DNA of 64,000 nucleotides from Candidatus Harpocratesius repetitus. GTDB lineage: Archaea; Asgardarchaeota; Lokiarchaeia; Sigyniarchaeales; Promethearchaeaceae. The stretch spans positions 248,001 to 312,000 of the forward strand of contig JAIZWK010000001.1 in the NCBI GenBank assembly GCA_021498095.1, written 5' to 3'. The notes beneath the pieces are model-generated. The model was not told the DNA's origin and ran no database searches. It saw only the letters and a program-made list of their open reading frames with translations. Shown here piece after piece: positions 47,715 through 56,340 of this stretch (positions within the stretch are counted from its first letter, which is position 1; every line of letters begins with the position of its first letter). Made by a program: the position numbers and the translations under genes.

Positions 47715-49451
47715 ATGAATATGACCCCTAAAGATGAAATAACGCTTGATTTTATTCGAAATCAAATTATAGGTCGAGATTATAAATTTAAAACACCATT
47801 TGGTACCCGACTACTTACTTATGCTGATTTTACTGCTTCAGGTCGTGCGTTAAACTTTATTGAAAAATTCCTTATTCACGTACAGCGCTCTTATGCTAAT
47901 ACTCACACCGAAGATGATGCCACAGGTCGTACAATGACGGGTCTCCTTCACAATTCAGAACATATTATAAAAAAAGCATTTAATGCTGAACATGGATACT
48001 GCATTATTGCTCATGGAACTGGCAGCACCGGCGCAATCTCAAAATTTCAAGAAATAATAGGTGTTCGCATTGCCCCTGCTACTAAAGCATTGTACCAATC
48101 ATTGCTTGAAAAATACTTTAAAGAACATCCCAAAATCCGCTCGACGTATTCTGAAATTTCACAATTCGTTGAAGCTCATAAACCAGTCGTATTTATTAGC
48201 TCTTACGAACACCATTCAAATGAAATTATGTGGCGCGAATCTTTTGCTGATGTTGTTGAAGTTAATTTAACTAATGAAGGAACAATCGATTTAGAAGACC
48301 TTGAAACAAAATTATCTGATTCTCGCTATAAAGATCGATTAAAAATCGGCTCATTCTCAGCTGCATCCAATGTCACTGGAATTATAAGCCCTGTTTATGA
48401 CATTGCACGAATTTTACATAAGTATGATGCGATTGCGTGCTTTGATTTTGCAGCTAGCGCCCCCTATGTAAAAATTGATATGCATAAAGATGATGAATGT
48501 TATTTTGATGCGATCTTTATTTCACCACACAAATTCTTAGGCGGCCCTGGTGCTACTGGAATTCTGGTTTTTAATGAAAAACTTTACAACACATCACTAC
48601 CTCCAACCTTCGCAGCGGGTGGAACTGTTGATTATGTAAGCCCATTTGCAGTAGATTACACTAAAGACATTGAAACACGCGAAAAAGCAGGAACCCCAGG
48701 AATTATTCAGACAATTCGCGCCGCTTTAGCAATTGACTTGAAGGATCACATCGGCATGGCTGTTTTAGAAGAAAAAGAAAAAGATTTCTGCCACCGCGGA
48801 ATGCAACGTTTGGCGAAAATTCCAAATGTAGAGATTTTAGGCAATCAAGATCCAAACAAGCGCATTCCTATAATTTCCTTTGTCATTCGTTATAAGGACG
48901 GATATTTACATCCCAAATTCAGCACTAAGTTACTCAATGATTTGTTTGGGATTCAATCTCGAGCAGGTTGTAGTTGTGCAGGAGTATACGGCCATCGACT
49001 GTTGAATATTGATCATAAAACATCTGAAAAATTTAGAACACTTGTTCAAAATGGACTATTTTCAATAAAACCAGGATGGACACGAATCAATTTTCACTAT
49101 TCATTTTCAGAAGCAGAGTTTCAGTTTATTTTGGATGCAATTGAATTTGTTGCAACCCATGGACCAAAGTTCCTTCCACTTTATCAAATAGATTTGAAAA
49201 CTGGTGATTGGTTCTATCGTGATTTTGAGGATAAAGATCTCACATTTCGCCCAACTATTCGAAATATTCTTGAACTATCCCAACGCGACTGTTTTAAAGC
49301 AGAAAAAATTGATATAGAAAAAGAATATACTTCTTATCTGAAATTTGCACACGACCAAATAAAATCGCTACCTGAACCAGAAGAATTCAAAAAATACTCA
49401 GATCCGCTTGCAGCCGAACTTCAATGGTTTTATTACTGCCATTCGGTTTAA
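47715..49451 (+). CDS. class V aminotransferase, cysteine-desulfurase-like
   Basis: This PLP enzyme has about 578 residues. It has TASGRALNFIEKF at the N-terminus, a THTEDDATGRTMT segment, HGTGSTGAI, FISSYEHHSNEIMWR, FDFAASAPYVKI and the Schiff-base motif SPHKFLGGPG. SRAGCSCAGVYGH lies in the small domain, similar in place to the desulfurase cysteine loop. It is longer than bacterial SufS/IscS (about 400 residues) because of an insertion near 135-170 and a ~100-residue C-terminal extension. I chose ATG 47715 over an upstream in-frame TTG at 47667. The reaction may be sulfur or selenium transfer, or a different beta-elimination. Confidence 0.8.
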   Translation: MNMTPKDEITLDFIRNQIIGRDYKFKTPFGTRLLTYADFTASGRALNFIEKFLIHVQRSYANTHTEDDATGRTMTGLLHNSEHIIKKAFNAEHGYCIIAHGTGSTGAISKFQEIIGVRIAPATKALYQSLLEKYFKEHPKIRSTYSEISQFVEAHKPVVFISSYEHHSNEIMWRESFADVVEVNLTNEGTIDLEDLETKLSDSRYKDRLKIGSFSAASNVTGIISPVYDIARILHKYDAIACFDFAASAPYVKIDMHKDDECYFDAIFISPHKFLGGPGATGILVFNEKLYNTSLPPTFAAGGTVDYVSPFAVDYTKDIETREKAGTPGIIQTIRAALAIDLKDHIGMAVLEEKEKDFCHRGMQRLAKIPNVEILGNQDPNKRIPIISFVIRYKDGYLHPKFSTKLLNDLFGIQSRAGCSCAGVYGHRLLNIDHKTSEKFRTLVQNGLFSIKPGWTRINFHYSFSEAEFQFILDAIEFVATHGPKFLPLYQIDLKTGDWFYRDFEDKDLTFRPTIRNILELSQRDCFKAEKIDIEKEYTSYLKFAHDQIKSLPEPEEFKKYSDPLAAELQWFYYCHSV

Positions 49452-49578
49452 TATCTAAATGATTTTTTTTATTTCGGCTAATACATTCAAAATTTAATCA
49501 AATAGTGCCAGGAAATATAAAATTAGAAGATCCACAAAATTTATATTTTTTCTCTATCTTTATCACTAAGATAGCAAT

Positions 49579-49706
49579 CCCTCCTTAGCTCAGTTGGTAG
49601 AGCGCTCGGCTGTAGATAGAAATCGCTCAGAAAAGAGAATTTTCGATGATTCTGAGTCAGTCTTGCATTTACCGGGATGTCGCCGGCTCGACTCCGGCAG
49701 GAGGGA
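49579..49706 (+). tRNA. tRNA-Tyr (GUA) with intron
   Basis: The acceptor CCCTCCT (49579-49585) pairs with AGGAGGG (49699-49705), and A73 follows. C1:G72 is the identity pair of archaeal and eukaryotic tRNA-Tyr. D arm GCTC/GAGC, anticodon GTA at 49612-49614, and T arm GCCGG/CCGGC are all present. The anticodon stem CTCGG/CCGGG includes a T:G wobble. An intron of 55 bases, 49616-49670, sits at the canonical position after base 37. CTCAGAA and TTCTGAG inside it form a hairpin. A TATA-like TTTATATT lies near 49540. Confidence 0.92.
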
Positions 49707-50522
49707 CTTTTTCTTGTTTTGAATAATTAATTTAATTGATTTTATTCTTTTCATGTTCCCTATTTCCAATATAGCTTTCTTCTTAATTGTATTAAAAATT
49801 AACCTGAATATATAATTGAATAAAAGAGATAAAAAAAATTTAAAAACCTTGGTTCAGATAAGAGCATTTTTCTATTGAAACAAATATTGAAAATTCATGC
49901 GATCAGAGAGAGATACCCCAACTACAATCCATGATTTGGTTAATATATAAATCTCTTGAAAATTATCACCATCACAATCTGAATCATTTCAAAATAAGGA
50001 AATTGTTTTACATATTTGTTAAACAAGCAATTTGAATTAGATTATGAAAATACGCGCTTTTAAGATGATTGCTGGCGAAAATTTATAAAAACTTTTTCTT
50101 TCAACAATATATTCGGCCTACTATTAATTTTATCTTCAATATTCAAATATTTAACATTTTTCTTGAATAACGACTGAAATATAAAAGTAATTTAATGTTA
50201 AACGATATCAAAATAAACATACATCATATATATCGGAGATGGGTCAATATACCCATTAGAATTCTGAGATAGATGAAAAAATGAATATATATTTTGCAAT
50301 TTTGCTGAAAATTGAAAGATAAATGGATAGAATTTTAATACTATTAAGAGAAAACAACCCAGATACCAAACTTCAATCGTTTAACGCTTATAATGATATT
50401 TGATTAAATATTTTGTCGCATGAACCTAATACTAATCATAAAAGCATCACATTTAAATCTGCGCAGAATAAATTAATATTAGAACATTTATTGATCTTGA
50501 AAATGATCTTAAGGGTTGTTGT
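49707..50522. other. AT-rich intergenic stretch, nothing recognised
   Basis: About 0.8 kb follows the tRNA and precedes a broken amylase gene. No open frame with a start signal, no inverted repeat of note and no second tRNA were found. It may include decayed sequence. Confidence 0.45.
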
Positions 50523-50848
50523 ATGAATCGGCGTGAATATTTGTCTGGGGTGTCATCCTTAGTATTGTATTTTCAGGAGGCGCCTATATTTACAGTTTTA
50601 CTTATGAAACTTCTACAGTCATAATTACTCTTCCACAGGAAACCTTAGGTAGCCCAGAAACCGCAGCATTACGAACAATCGGATCTAGTGCTCTTTTACA
50701 AGGGTTTTATTGGGATGTGCCTGCAGGAGGAGTGTGGTATGATGAAATTGCCGCAAAAGCGCAAGAAATTGCAGATGCAGGTTTTGATTGTGTTTGGCAC
50801 CTCCCAGCGGTTTTACAGTTTGGATTCCTCAATAAAATAATAGAATAA
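50523..50848 (+). pseudogene. secreted alpha-amylase (GH13), broken N-terminal fragment
   Basis: Starting at ATG 50523 a short frame (MNRREYL) must shift by one base to enter the frame that reads ...GVILSIVFSGGAYIYS, a signal peptide. It continues ALLQGFYWDVPAGGVW then YDEIAAKAQEIADAGFDCVW, which is the standard alpha-amylase N-terminus leading to WLPP. The frame then reads H-L-P-A and reaches a TAA after 16 more codons, without any catalytic regions. About 100 of the usual 450 or more residues survive. This is a dead gene, frameshifted and 3'-deleted. Confidence 0.8.
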
Positions 50849-51012
50849 ATGCTTCTAATAAAGTTGTTCCTTTTTTCTTCTTTTTCTTCCTTTTTTCTTT
50901 TCTTTTTATTAACTTTTATTAAATTGCCTGTAAAATTTTCTTATTGGAATATTCGAAAATATCCACATCATATCACTATACAAAAGGGAAATTGGATAAA
51001 TTATAATCAGAG

Positions 51013-51348
51013 ATGTCAACTTCACAAGTGCGGACTCTGGCTCGACTTAATCGATTAATCACATTACAGCAACAACTTCAATTTTATGAAAAGAGTACCG
51101 ATTACTACAAGCAGGGATTAAATGCATTCAAAGCTTATGTTGAATGCGTGCGTGAATTTAATAAACCACGTGATTTAGTCAATTCATATATTCGCATGGC
51201 AAAATACTGCGAAAAAATGGAAGACTTGTTATTATCTAGAGACTTATATCATGAAGCGATGAATTTAATGATTACATTTCAAATTGGTACCAAAGTAAAT
51301 ATTCGTAATTTAAGACAAAAAATCCAAGCACTTCGTCATTTTTATTAA
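51013..51348 (+). CDS. small helical protein, TPR-like, unknown
   Basis: This 111-residue, all-helical protein includes STDYYKQGLNAFKAYVECVR and RMAKYCEKMEDLLLSRDLYH, patterns like one and a half TPR units. It has no signal or membrane segment. The ATG has CAGAG before it. It is solitary, placed after the dead amylase; its codon use is normal. No partner is visible. Confidence 0.6.
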   Translation: MSTSQVRTLARLNRLITLQQQLQFYEKSTDYYKQGLNAFKAYVECVREFNKPRDLVNSYIRMAKYCEKMEDLLLSRDLYHEAMNLMITFQIGTKVNIRNLRQKIQALRHFY

Positions 51349-51545
51349 TACTTGTCATATCATAGCCTTATCTCTCTTCCCCAATAAATCCTTCAACCGA
51401 ATATTCTCCGTTCGTTTTTTTTTTCTTTTTTTCTACTTTTATTTCATAATTAGTGAAACATCACAAAAAAAGTAATGATAAGGTGAAGAAAAGATAAAAA
51501 ATTTGGAAATGATAAATTCAAGAAAAAATTAAGATAAAGATAGTT

Positions 51546-52151
51546 CTATTTAAATTCTTCTACAACAAGTGAACGAGAATGATTAAACGTAGAGGAGTGC
51601 CCTAAGCTGAGAGAATTCGTGCCAGAAGGATCCCAATCAGAGCGCCATTCTACAATAATTTGATAAGTTCCAGCTGATAGACTTTCGGTTATTAGATTAA
51701 GATATATAAATTGGCTTATTTGTCGATAAGCTGAAAGTGCATCTTGTTCAAAATACCTTACAGTTCCGGTGCGTTCCTTTATTCCTACAACAGAAATTCT
51801 AAAGGAAAAAATAGTATGATTTTGGAAACCAGTTCCAAGAGTTAAAAAAGCGATTGCTGAAAATGTAGCTGAAATTTTTGAATTAGTACTAATGGAGATA
51901 TTGACATTCATTTCTGGGATTGTTTGATAATCTCCCGTATCATAATCAAAAATATATGCATACGTTTTTGATTCAACATTAATACGTTGAAGAATAATTC
52001 CTTCATCGGATGTTTCATATTGATTTAGATCTGCAGTTAAATTAGGATAAAGTAGGGGTAATCCAAAATACCCTCCCGCTCCAATAATTATCAATGTTAG
52101 AAATACACTAATAATCACCGTTCCAAACATTGAAGATGAATTTTTCGCCAT
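51546..52151 (-). CDS. membrane-anchored extracellular beta-rich protein
   Basis: This 201-residue protein has one N-terminal membrane helix (9-33) preceded by a short cytosolic MAKNSSS. The outer domain is rich in beta strands and N-x-S/T sites, ending in SRSLVVEEFK. GGAAGGATAG just before ATG 52151 is a good ribosome-binding site. No family is recognised; the layout resembles small pilin-like or accessory surface proteins of archaea. Confidence 0.6.
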   Translation of the reverse strand: MAKNSSSMFGTVIISVFLTLIIIGAGGYFGLPLLYPNLTADLNQYETSDEGIILQRINVESKTYAYIFDYDTGDYQTIPEMNVNISISTNSKISATFSAIAFLTLGTGFQNHTIFSFRISVVGIKERTGTVRYFEQDALSAYRQISQFIYLNLITESLSAGTYQIIVEWRSDWDPSGTNSLSLGHSSTFNHSRSLVVEEFK

Positions 52152-52268
52152 ATTTCTATCCTTCCTTTTAATTCATGTTATTTTTTTATTTACATCACAA
52201 GGTATTCATATAGCTTTATTTCATGAAAAAAAATATATTATAAGTGAACAAATTTCACTTTATCAACG

Positions 52269-52565
52269 TTAATTCTCTGCAGAAATCCGTCGAAGTTCAA
52301 ATAATGCATTCAATTCATCCAATATTGCCCTCTTTGATGATTGAACATTTATTGGTTTAGGAGCAATTCTTGGAGGTAGTCTAAAATGTGGAGTAGATCT
52401 TAAAGTACCAACTGTTGTACTAAGAGTAGAAGAAGGTAATTGTTTACGATTTACAGATATATCACCTTTCATGATTAATTGTTCAAAATTGTTGTTTAAT
52501 TTCACTAACATATTGGACATTTGAGCGATCATTTCTTTTATATCTATAGATGTAGTCAAGGACAT
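52269..52565 (-). CDS. small protein, unknown function, uncertain start
   Basis: This ~98-residue protein has a helical N-terminus (SIDIKEMIAQMSNMLVKLNN), a Pro/Ser/Thr-rich centre and a C-terminal helix. I use ATG 52565; the frame continues upstream through a GTG at 52574 and beyond without a ribosome-binding site. In a shifted frame just upstream, MLGRPKKEYLPLF is readable, hinting at an older gene remnant. It could be a real cytosolic adaptor or a fragment. Confidence 0.45.
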   Translation of the reverse strand: MSLTTSIDIKEMIAQMSNMLVKLNNNFEQLIMKGDISVNRKQLPSSTLSTTVGTLRSTPHFRLPPRIAPKPINVQSSKRAILDELNALFELRRISAEN

Positions 52566-52835
52566 TCTGGGCACAAAACAGGTATTATTTCCAGTAATTA
52601 CTCCATTCCATCTTCGATATTGATGTACAATGGCTCGAATAGTGGAAGATATTCTTTTTTAGGGCGTCCTAACATAGGATAACACATGATCAATGTGATT
52701 TAAACATTTTCAAAATATCAGATTACGAACTGACTTGAAATAGATGCTTAAGATAGTGTACGCTTTGCTCATAAATTTCAACTAAATTGCCAAAAATAAA
52801 TATTTGAAAGATTATTTGGGAATAATTTAAAAAAT

Positions 52836-53405
52836 ATGGCTTCTCTTAATCATACTATGGATAATTCCAAACTTTTATGGAAACAACGCCAAGAAAAAGT
52901 GATATTCCGGAACCAATACATTGGGTTAAGAAATGATGAAGTTGAAAGACCTGACGGGGAATTGGGGCATTATATTGTTATTGAAAATCGGAATTTCGTA
53001 AATGTATTTTGTCATACTCCAAACAATACATTTTTGATGGTATATCAGTATCGTTATCCTTGGAAATGTTTTTCTTGGGAACCTCCATCCGGTATTATTG
53101 AAACAAGTAAAGGTGAAACACCTGAAGAAGCTGCTCGTCGTGAGGTAGAAGAAGAAACAGGATTTAGGGTAAAATCACTAATAAAGCTGGCAAAAGTTCA
53201 TCCATTTGCAATGTGTGCGGGATGGGCGCATGTATTTTATGCCGAAGTCGTTCACTCTGGAAATCAACATTTAGATCCAGGGGAATTTCTTATATTCGAG
53301 GAAAAAACACCAGTTCAAATTGAAAAATTAATTGAACAAGGCGTTTTTTTACATGGAATGTCGCTGTTAGGTTGGGAAATAGTCAAAAAACAGTTTTTAA
53401 AATAA
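52836..53405 (+). CDS. Nudix hydrolase, ADP-ribose pyrophosphatase type
   Basis: The 189-residue protein has the Nudix box from G86 (GIIETSKGE) to REVEEETGF (102-110), which binds magnesium through its glutamates. YQYRYPWKCFSWEPPSG before the box is typical of ADP-ribose pyrophosphatases (the 'RqYR' and 'E.P.G' motifs). It cleaves nucleoside diphosphate linked to X, probably ADP-ribose. Substrate choice is a family-level inference. Confidence 0.87.
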   Translation: MASLNHTMDNSKLLWKQRQEKVIFRNQYIGLRNDEVERPDGELGHYIVIENRNFVNVFCHTPNNTFLMVYQYRYPWKCFSWEPPSGIIETSKGETPEEAARREVEEETGFRVKSLIKLAKVHPFAMCAGWAHVFYAEVVHSGNQHLDPGEFLIFEEKTPVQIEKLIEQGVFLHGMSLLGWEIVKKQFLK

Positions 53406-53552
53406 CATTCTTCAGTATTTAAAAGCATAGCAAAAGCTTTAATGCTCACCATATTGAATAAATATCTAAGAAACGCATTGTTCCATTCGCTCATATTATA
53501 ATTATTAAAGTATAAGAAATAAGTAAGATAAAAAAATAGGAGAAAAATAAAA

Positions 53553-53951
53553 GTGATCTTTACCGATGCTGATTTAATTCGCCTTCTTTTTACATTCTGG
53601 GCTGCTGCACATGTAGCACATTTAATTGCCTTTATTTTCGCCAATCTAGATGATATATTTATTTCAAAGATTTTCTTTTTAGGAGATCTTGCAGGATGGG
53701 GCTTAGTTTGTGGACTAACAGTACTTATGATTAATGTTTGGCAAGTACCACGCTGGATGATCTGGGGTTTCTACATTCTTCATATTCTCATAATCTCAAC
53801 TATCTTTTCTGATTTAGCTTTATATCAAGATTCAATCGCTTTAACAGATATCAAGGAATTAATTCGAGAAACGTTAATTGAATCCATCGTTATCCCATGG
53901 GGTGTAGGTATTGTGGTTGGCGTTATCAGCGCGGTGATTTTCGGGCTCTAA
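53553..53951 (+). CDS. small four-helix membrane protein
   Basis: This protein has 132 residues with hydrophobic segments near 9-29, 40-60, 70-88 and 112-131. It starts with GTG 53553, nine bases after AGGAGA (53538-53543), so the unusual start is well supported. No family is recognised. It is 90 bp ahead of another membrane protein gene, so the two may form a unit. Confidence 0.6.
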   Translation: MIFTDADLIRLLFTFWAAAHVAHLIAFIFANLDDIFISKIFFLGDLAGWGLVCGLTVLMINVWQVPRWMIWGFYILHILIISTIFSDLALYQDSIALTDIKELIRETLIESIVIPWGVGIVVGVISAVIFGL

Positions 53952-54040
53952 AAATAAATTATAAGGATCGGGCTCCCTTACTTTAATAAGGTTCATGTGC
54001 GATATTATAATTAGTAACTGTTTAAGAATTGTGATTCATT

Positions 54041-54715
54041 ATGACACTACTTCAAATATTTCAAATTGCTGATGGAATCCTTGATCTCTGGGTTAAAGTC
54101 TTTGGTGATTCAGGGGCTTGGATGTTAATCTTCTGCGGCCTTATGGCACTTGTTTGGTTCTTTTATGAAGGTATGCGCCGAGGTTGGATCCGACGAAAGA
54201 AAGAAGATTGGGAAATGGATTCAGTATCCCGCTTTCTGAAATTCTTGATCTTTTTAGGCATTATATTAGGATTAATTAACGTAATTACTGCAGTTATAAC
54301 CATTTCCTTAGACATTCCTCCTTCCTATGCTTACCGTGATAATATCGGAAATCATTATGACTTACTTACTAGTATTAGTTTACTTGTAATGGGTCTTGCG
54401 ATGTTTATTAAACCACTACAAGATGTACCAATTGCAACAATTGTTGGTCTTATTGCTGGAGCAGCTGTAGCTTTATTACTCGCAATGGTAATTCCATCTG
54501 GATTTGTCTCTGATTCTACCTTAAAATGGATATTGGTTATTGTTTTTGTGGCAATAACAAGTATTGTTGGAGCACTTTTGAAGGTATGGGTAGATGGAAT
54601 TGAAGCAATTGCCAAACTTCTATCTTGGCCTCCAGTAGCATTAATTCTAGCCGCTTACTGCATTGTGCAAGGAATATTTGTATTGGTTGGCGGAAATACT
54701 TTGGTTAAATTCTAA
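54041..54715 (+). CDS. multi-pass membrane protein, unknown function
   Basis: This protein has 224 residues and about five membrane helices: 24-41, 66-91, 107-123, 130-150 and 158-205 as one or two. An Arg/Lys-rich cytosolic loop (RRGWIRRKKEDWEMD) follows the first helix. Glycine-rich helices (TIVGLIAGAAVALLLAMVI) suggest tight packing. No transporter signature is recognised. Confidence 0.6.
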   Translation: MTLLQIFQIADGILDLWVKVFGDSGAWMLIFCGLMALVWFFYEGMRRGWIRRKKEDWEMDSVSRFLKFLIFLGIILGLINVITAVITISLDIPPSYAYRDNIGNHYDLLTSISLLVMGLAMFIKPLQDVPIATIVGLIAGAAVALLLAMVIPSGFVSDSTLKWILVIVFVAITSIVGALLKVWVDGIEAIAKLLSWPPVALILAAYCIVQGIFVLVGGNTLVKF

Positions 54716-54841
54716 GAAACAAAAAAATCGTCTAAATCATTTTTTCCTTAATTTTAATTTGCTTTATTTAAATCCTTATTTCAATATATTGAAAGAAGGA
54801 GATTTTTAAGGGGAGCCTTTTTGTATTAAGATAGAGTATTC

Positions 54842-55495
54842 ATGGGAGAAAAAAAGAAAGATTACGTGCGATTTTCAGTATCAGTTCCAAGCGATCTTAA
54901 TGAAGAATTTGAAATGTTGCGAACAAAAATTCATTTAAGCAGATCAGATGCGATTCGTCGTGGAATGCGTTTGCTAATTAATGCAAATGTGGAACAAATT
55001 AGCAAAGCTGAAGATATTGAGGTGCTAGGAACTATTGCATATATTGAAAAAGCACATGTTCATTCAATCTCGCCTAAATCGTCTGTTAAGCCTCAAAGTA
55101 ATATAAACATGAATTCACTGAAAGCTTCTGAGAAGGATTCAAGAATCGAACATAACCATATTCATGATCACAAGCACATCAATGATCATAATCATATTCT
55201 TGAACCTCTTTCCCATTCTATACAACAAAAAGGAGAAATTTCAGGAGAACAATATTATTTTCCTGTAGATCAATTAGAATTCATCCAAATTAACGATCTA
55301 CAACATAAGTTTTTAGAAGAAATCATTTCAACGACTCATATTCATGCCAGTCGTGAAAAATGCATGATTTTAATAGCAGTTAAGGGTAAACTTACACGTA
55401 TTAACGCTTTGATGCAAAAGTTAAAATCATTCAAAACAATTCAAAATCTTCAATTTTTAGCATTAGAAAAGTATTCAATTAATAAAAATAACTAA
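54842..55495 (+). CDS. nikR: NikR-type nickel-responsive regulator with His-rich insertion
   Basis: Residues 1-50 are a ribbon-helix-helix DNA-binding domain (YVRFSVSVPSDLNEEFEML). Residues 145-210 are an ACT-like domain carrying the NikR metal ligands with exact spacing: His155 (LQH), His166 and His168 (HIH) and Cys174, corresponding to H76, H87, H89 and C95 of E. coli NikR. Between them an ~80-residue insertion contains HNHIHDHKHINDHNHI (104-119), an additional metal-binding tract. It represses or activates nickel uptake and Ni-enzyme genes; none is adjacent. Confidence 0.82.
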   Translation: MGEKKKDYVRFSVSVPSDLNEEFEMLRTKIHLSRSDAIRRGMRLLINANVEQISKAEDIEVLGTIAYIEKAHVHSISPKSSVKPQSNINMNSLKASEKDSRIEHNHIHDHKHINDHNHILEPLSHSIQQKGEISGEQYYFPVDQLEFIQINDLQHKFLEEIISTTHIHASREKCMILIAVKGKLTRINALMQKLKSFKTIQNLQFLALEKYSINKNN

Positions 55496-55525
55496 TAAAT
55501 AAAAGAAATTCAAATGTTATTATAA

Positions 55526-55818
55526 GAGGGTATTTTAAATTTCAAAGATTCGAAGTTTTTCATTCCTTCAACTTGATTCTTCCGACTCAAATCCAAAATA
55601 TCCCTCCATATTTTTTGTCGATTTAACCAAGGGGCCAAATTCAAGATAGGTAAATCAAGAATTATAATAAAATCGACTTCAGATTGAAGAATTTATAAGC
55701 AGGATGGTAAATTTTTAACAAATTCTTTGAAAAAATCGAGTTCGACAAAAAAAGAATTGCGATATTTCAGATTTAAGTCGGATATATATAAATGATATTC
55801 AAAAAAGCGTTTAAATTA
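55526..55818 (+). repeat. 293-bp foldback element, copy B
   Basis: This is the inverted counterpart of the element at 27649-27941, with identical length and matching ends (GAGGGTATTTTAAATTTCAA and GCGTTTAAATTA). Differences are scattered substitutions and a few short changes in the middle, which argues against recent duplication. It lies in a convergent gap between the nikR-like and MoaD-like genes, the opposite context from copy A, so it is not a promoter. No protein is encoded. Confidence 0.75.
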
Positions 55819-55878
55819 GAATAGATAAAAGATCCTCATAAAATCAAATATAGAAATTTAAAGAATATTAAATCTTTT

Positions 55879-56220
55879 TTATCCGCCATGGAGAGATGAA
55901 ATTAGCGTTATACTACATGGTTGGTTAATTTTTTTGTTTAATCCACCTGCTAAATTTATATCAACATCATCAATCAAACATATTATCCCAACTTCCAATT
56001 GATTTCCTGCCTCATTTAAAATATGGGTCTTTTTTGGTAAAAAATAGGTTTCTTGAAGTTTTTGTAAGGCAATTTTTAATCTTATTCCACTTTCTAAAGA
56101 AAGTTCTATCTCGGAAGTTCCAACAATATTGCGGATAGTAGAAAAAAATCGAAATTTAATATTAATGAGTGAATTCAATTCAACAGAATCTGAATTTGAT
56201 TCTAAACTTTTTTGAGTCAT
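55879..56220 (-). CDS. MoaD/ThiS/Urm1-like ubiquitin-fold protein
   Basis: The protein is about 113 residues long with a beta-grasp domain: INIKFRFFSTIRNIVGTSEI, a helix LKIALQKLQETYF, LIDDVDINLAGGL, and the end SITLISSLHGG. The terminal Gly-Gly is at the very C-terminus, as required for adenylation by an E1-like enzyme and for sulfur transfer (molybdopterin, thiolated tRNA) or protein conjugation. An in-frame TTG lies 8 codons upstream, but ATG 56220 is preferred. No MoaE or E1 gene is adjacent, so sulfur carrier and protein modifier roles remain equally possible. Confidence 0.8.
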   Translation of the reverse strand: MTQKSLESNSDSVELNSLINIKFRFFSTIRNIVGTSEIELSLESGIRLKIALQKLQETYFLPKKTHILNEAGNQLEVGIICLIDDVDINLAGGLNKKINQPCSITLISSLHGG

Positions 56221-56340
56221 TATGAAAGATAATGGAAGATCCAAAAAAAACTTATCAAGATTTGATTATCATCGCAAGAAGAATTTTAAATAGATAGAAA
56301 GCGAAAATTACATACTAAATATTTTTTTGGGTGAAACCAT

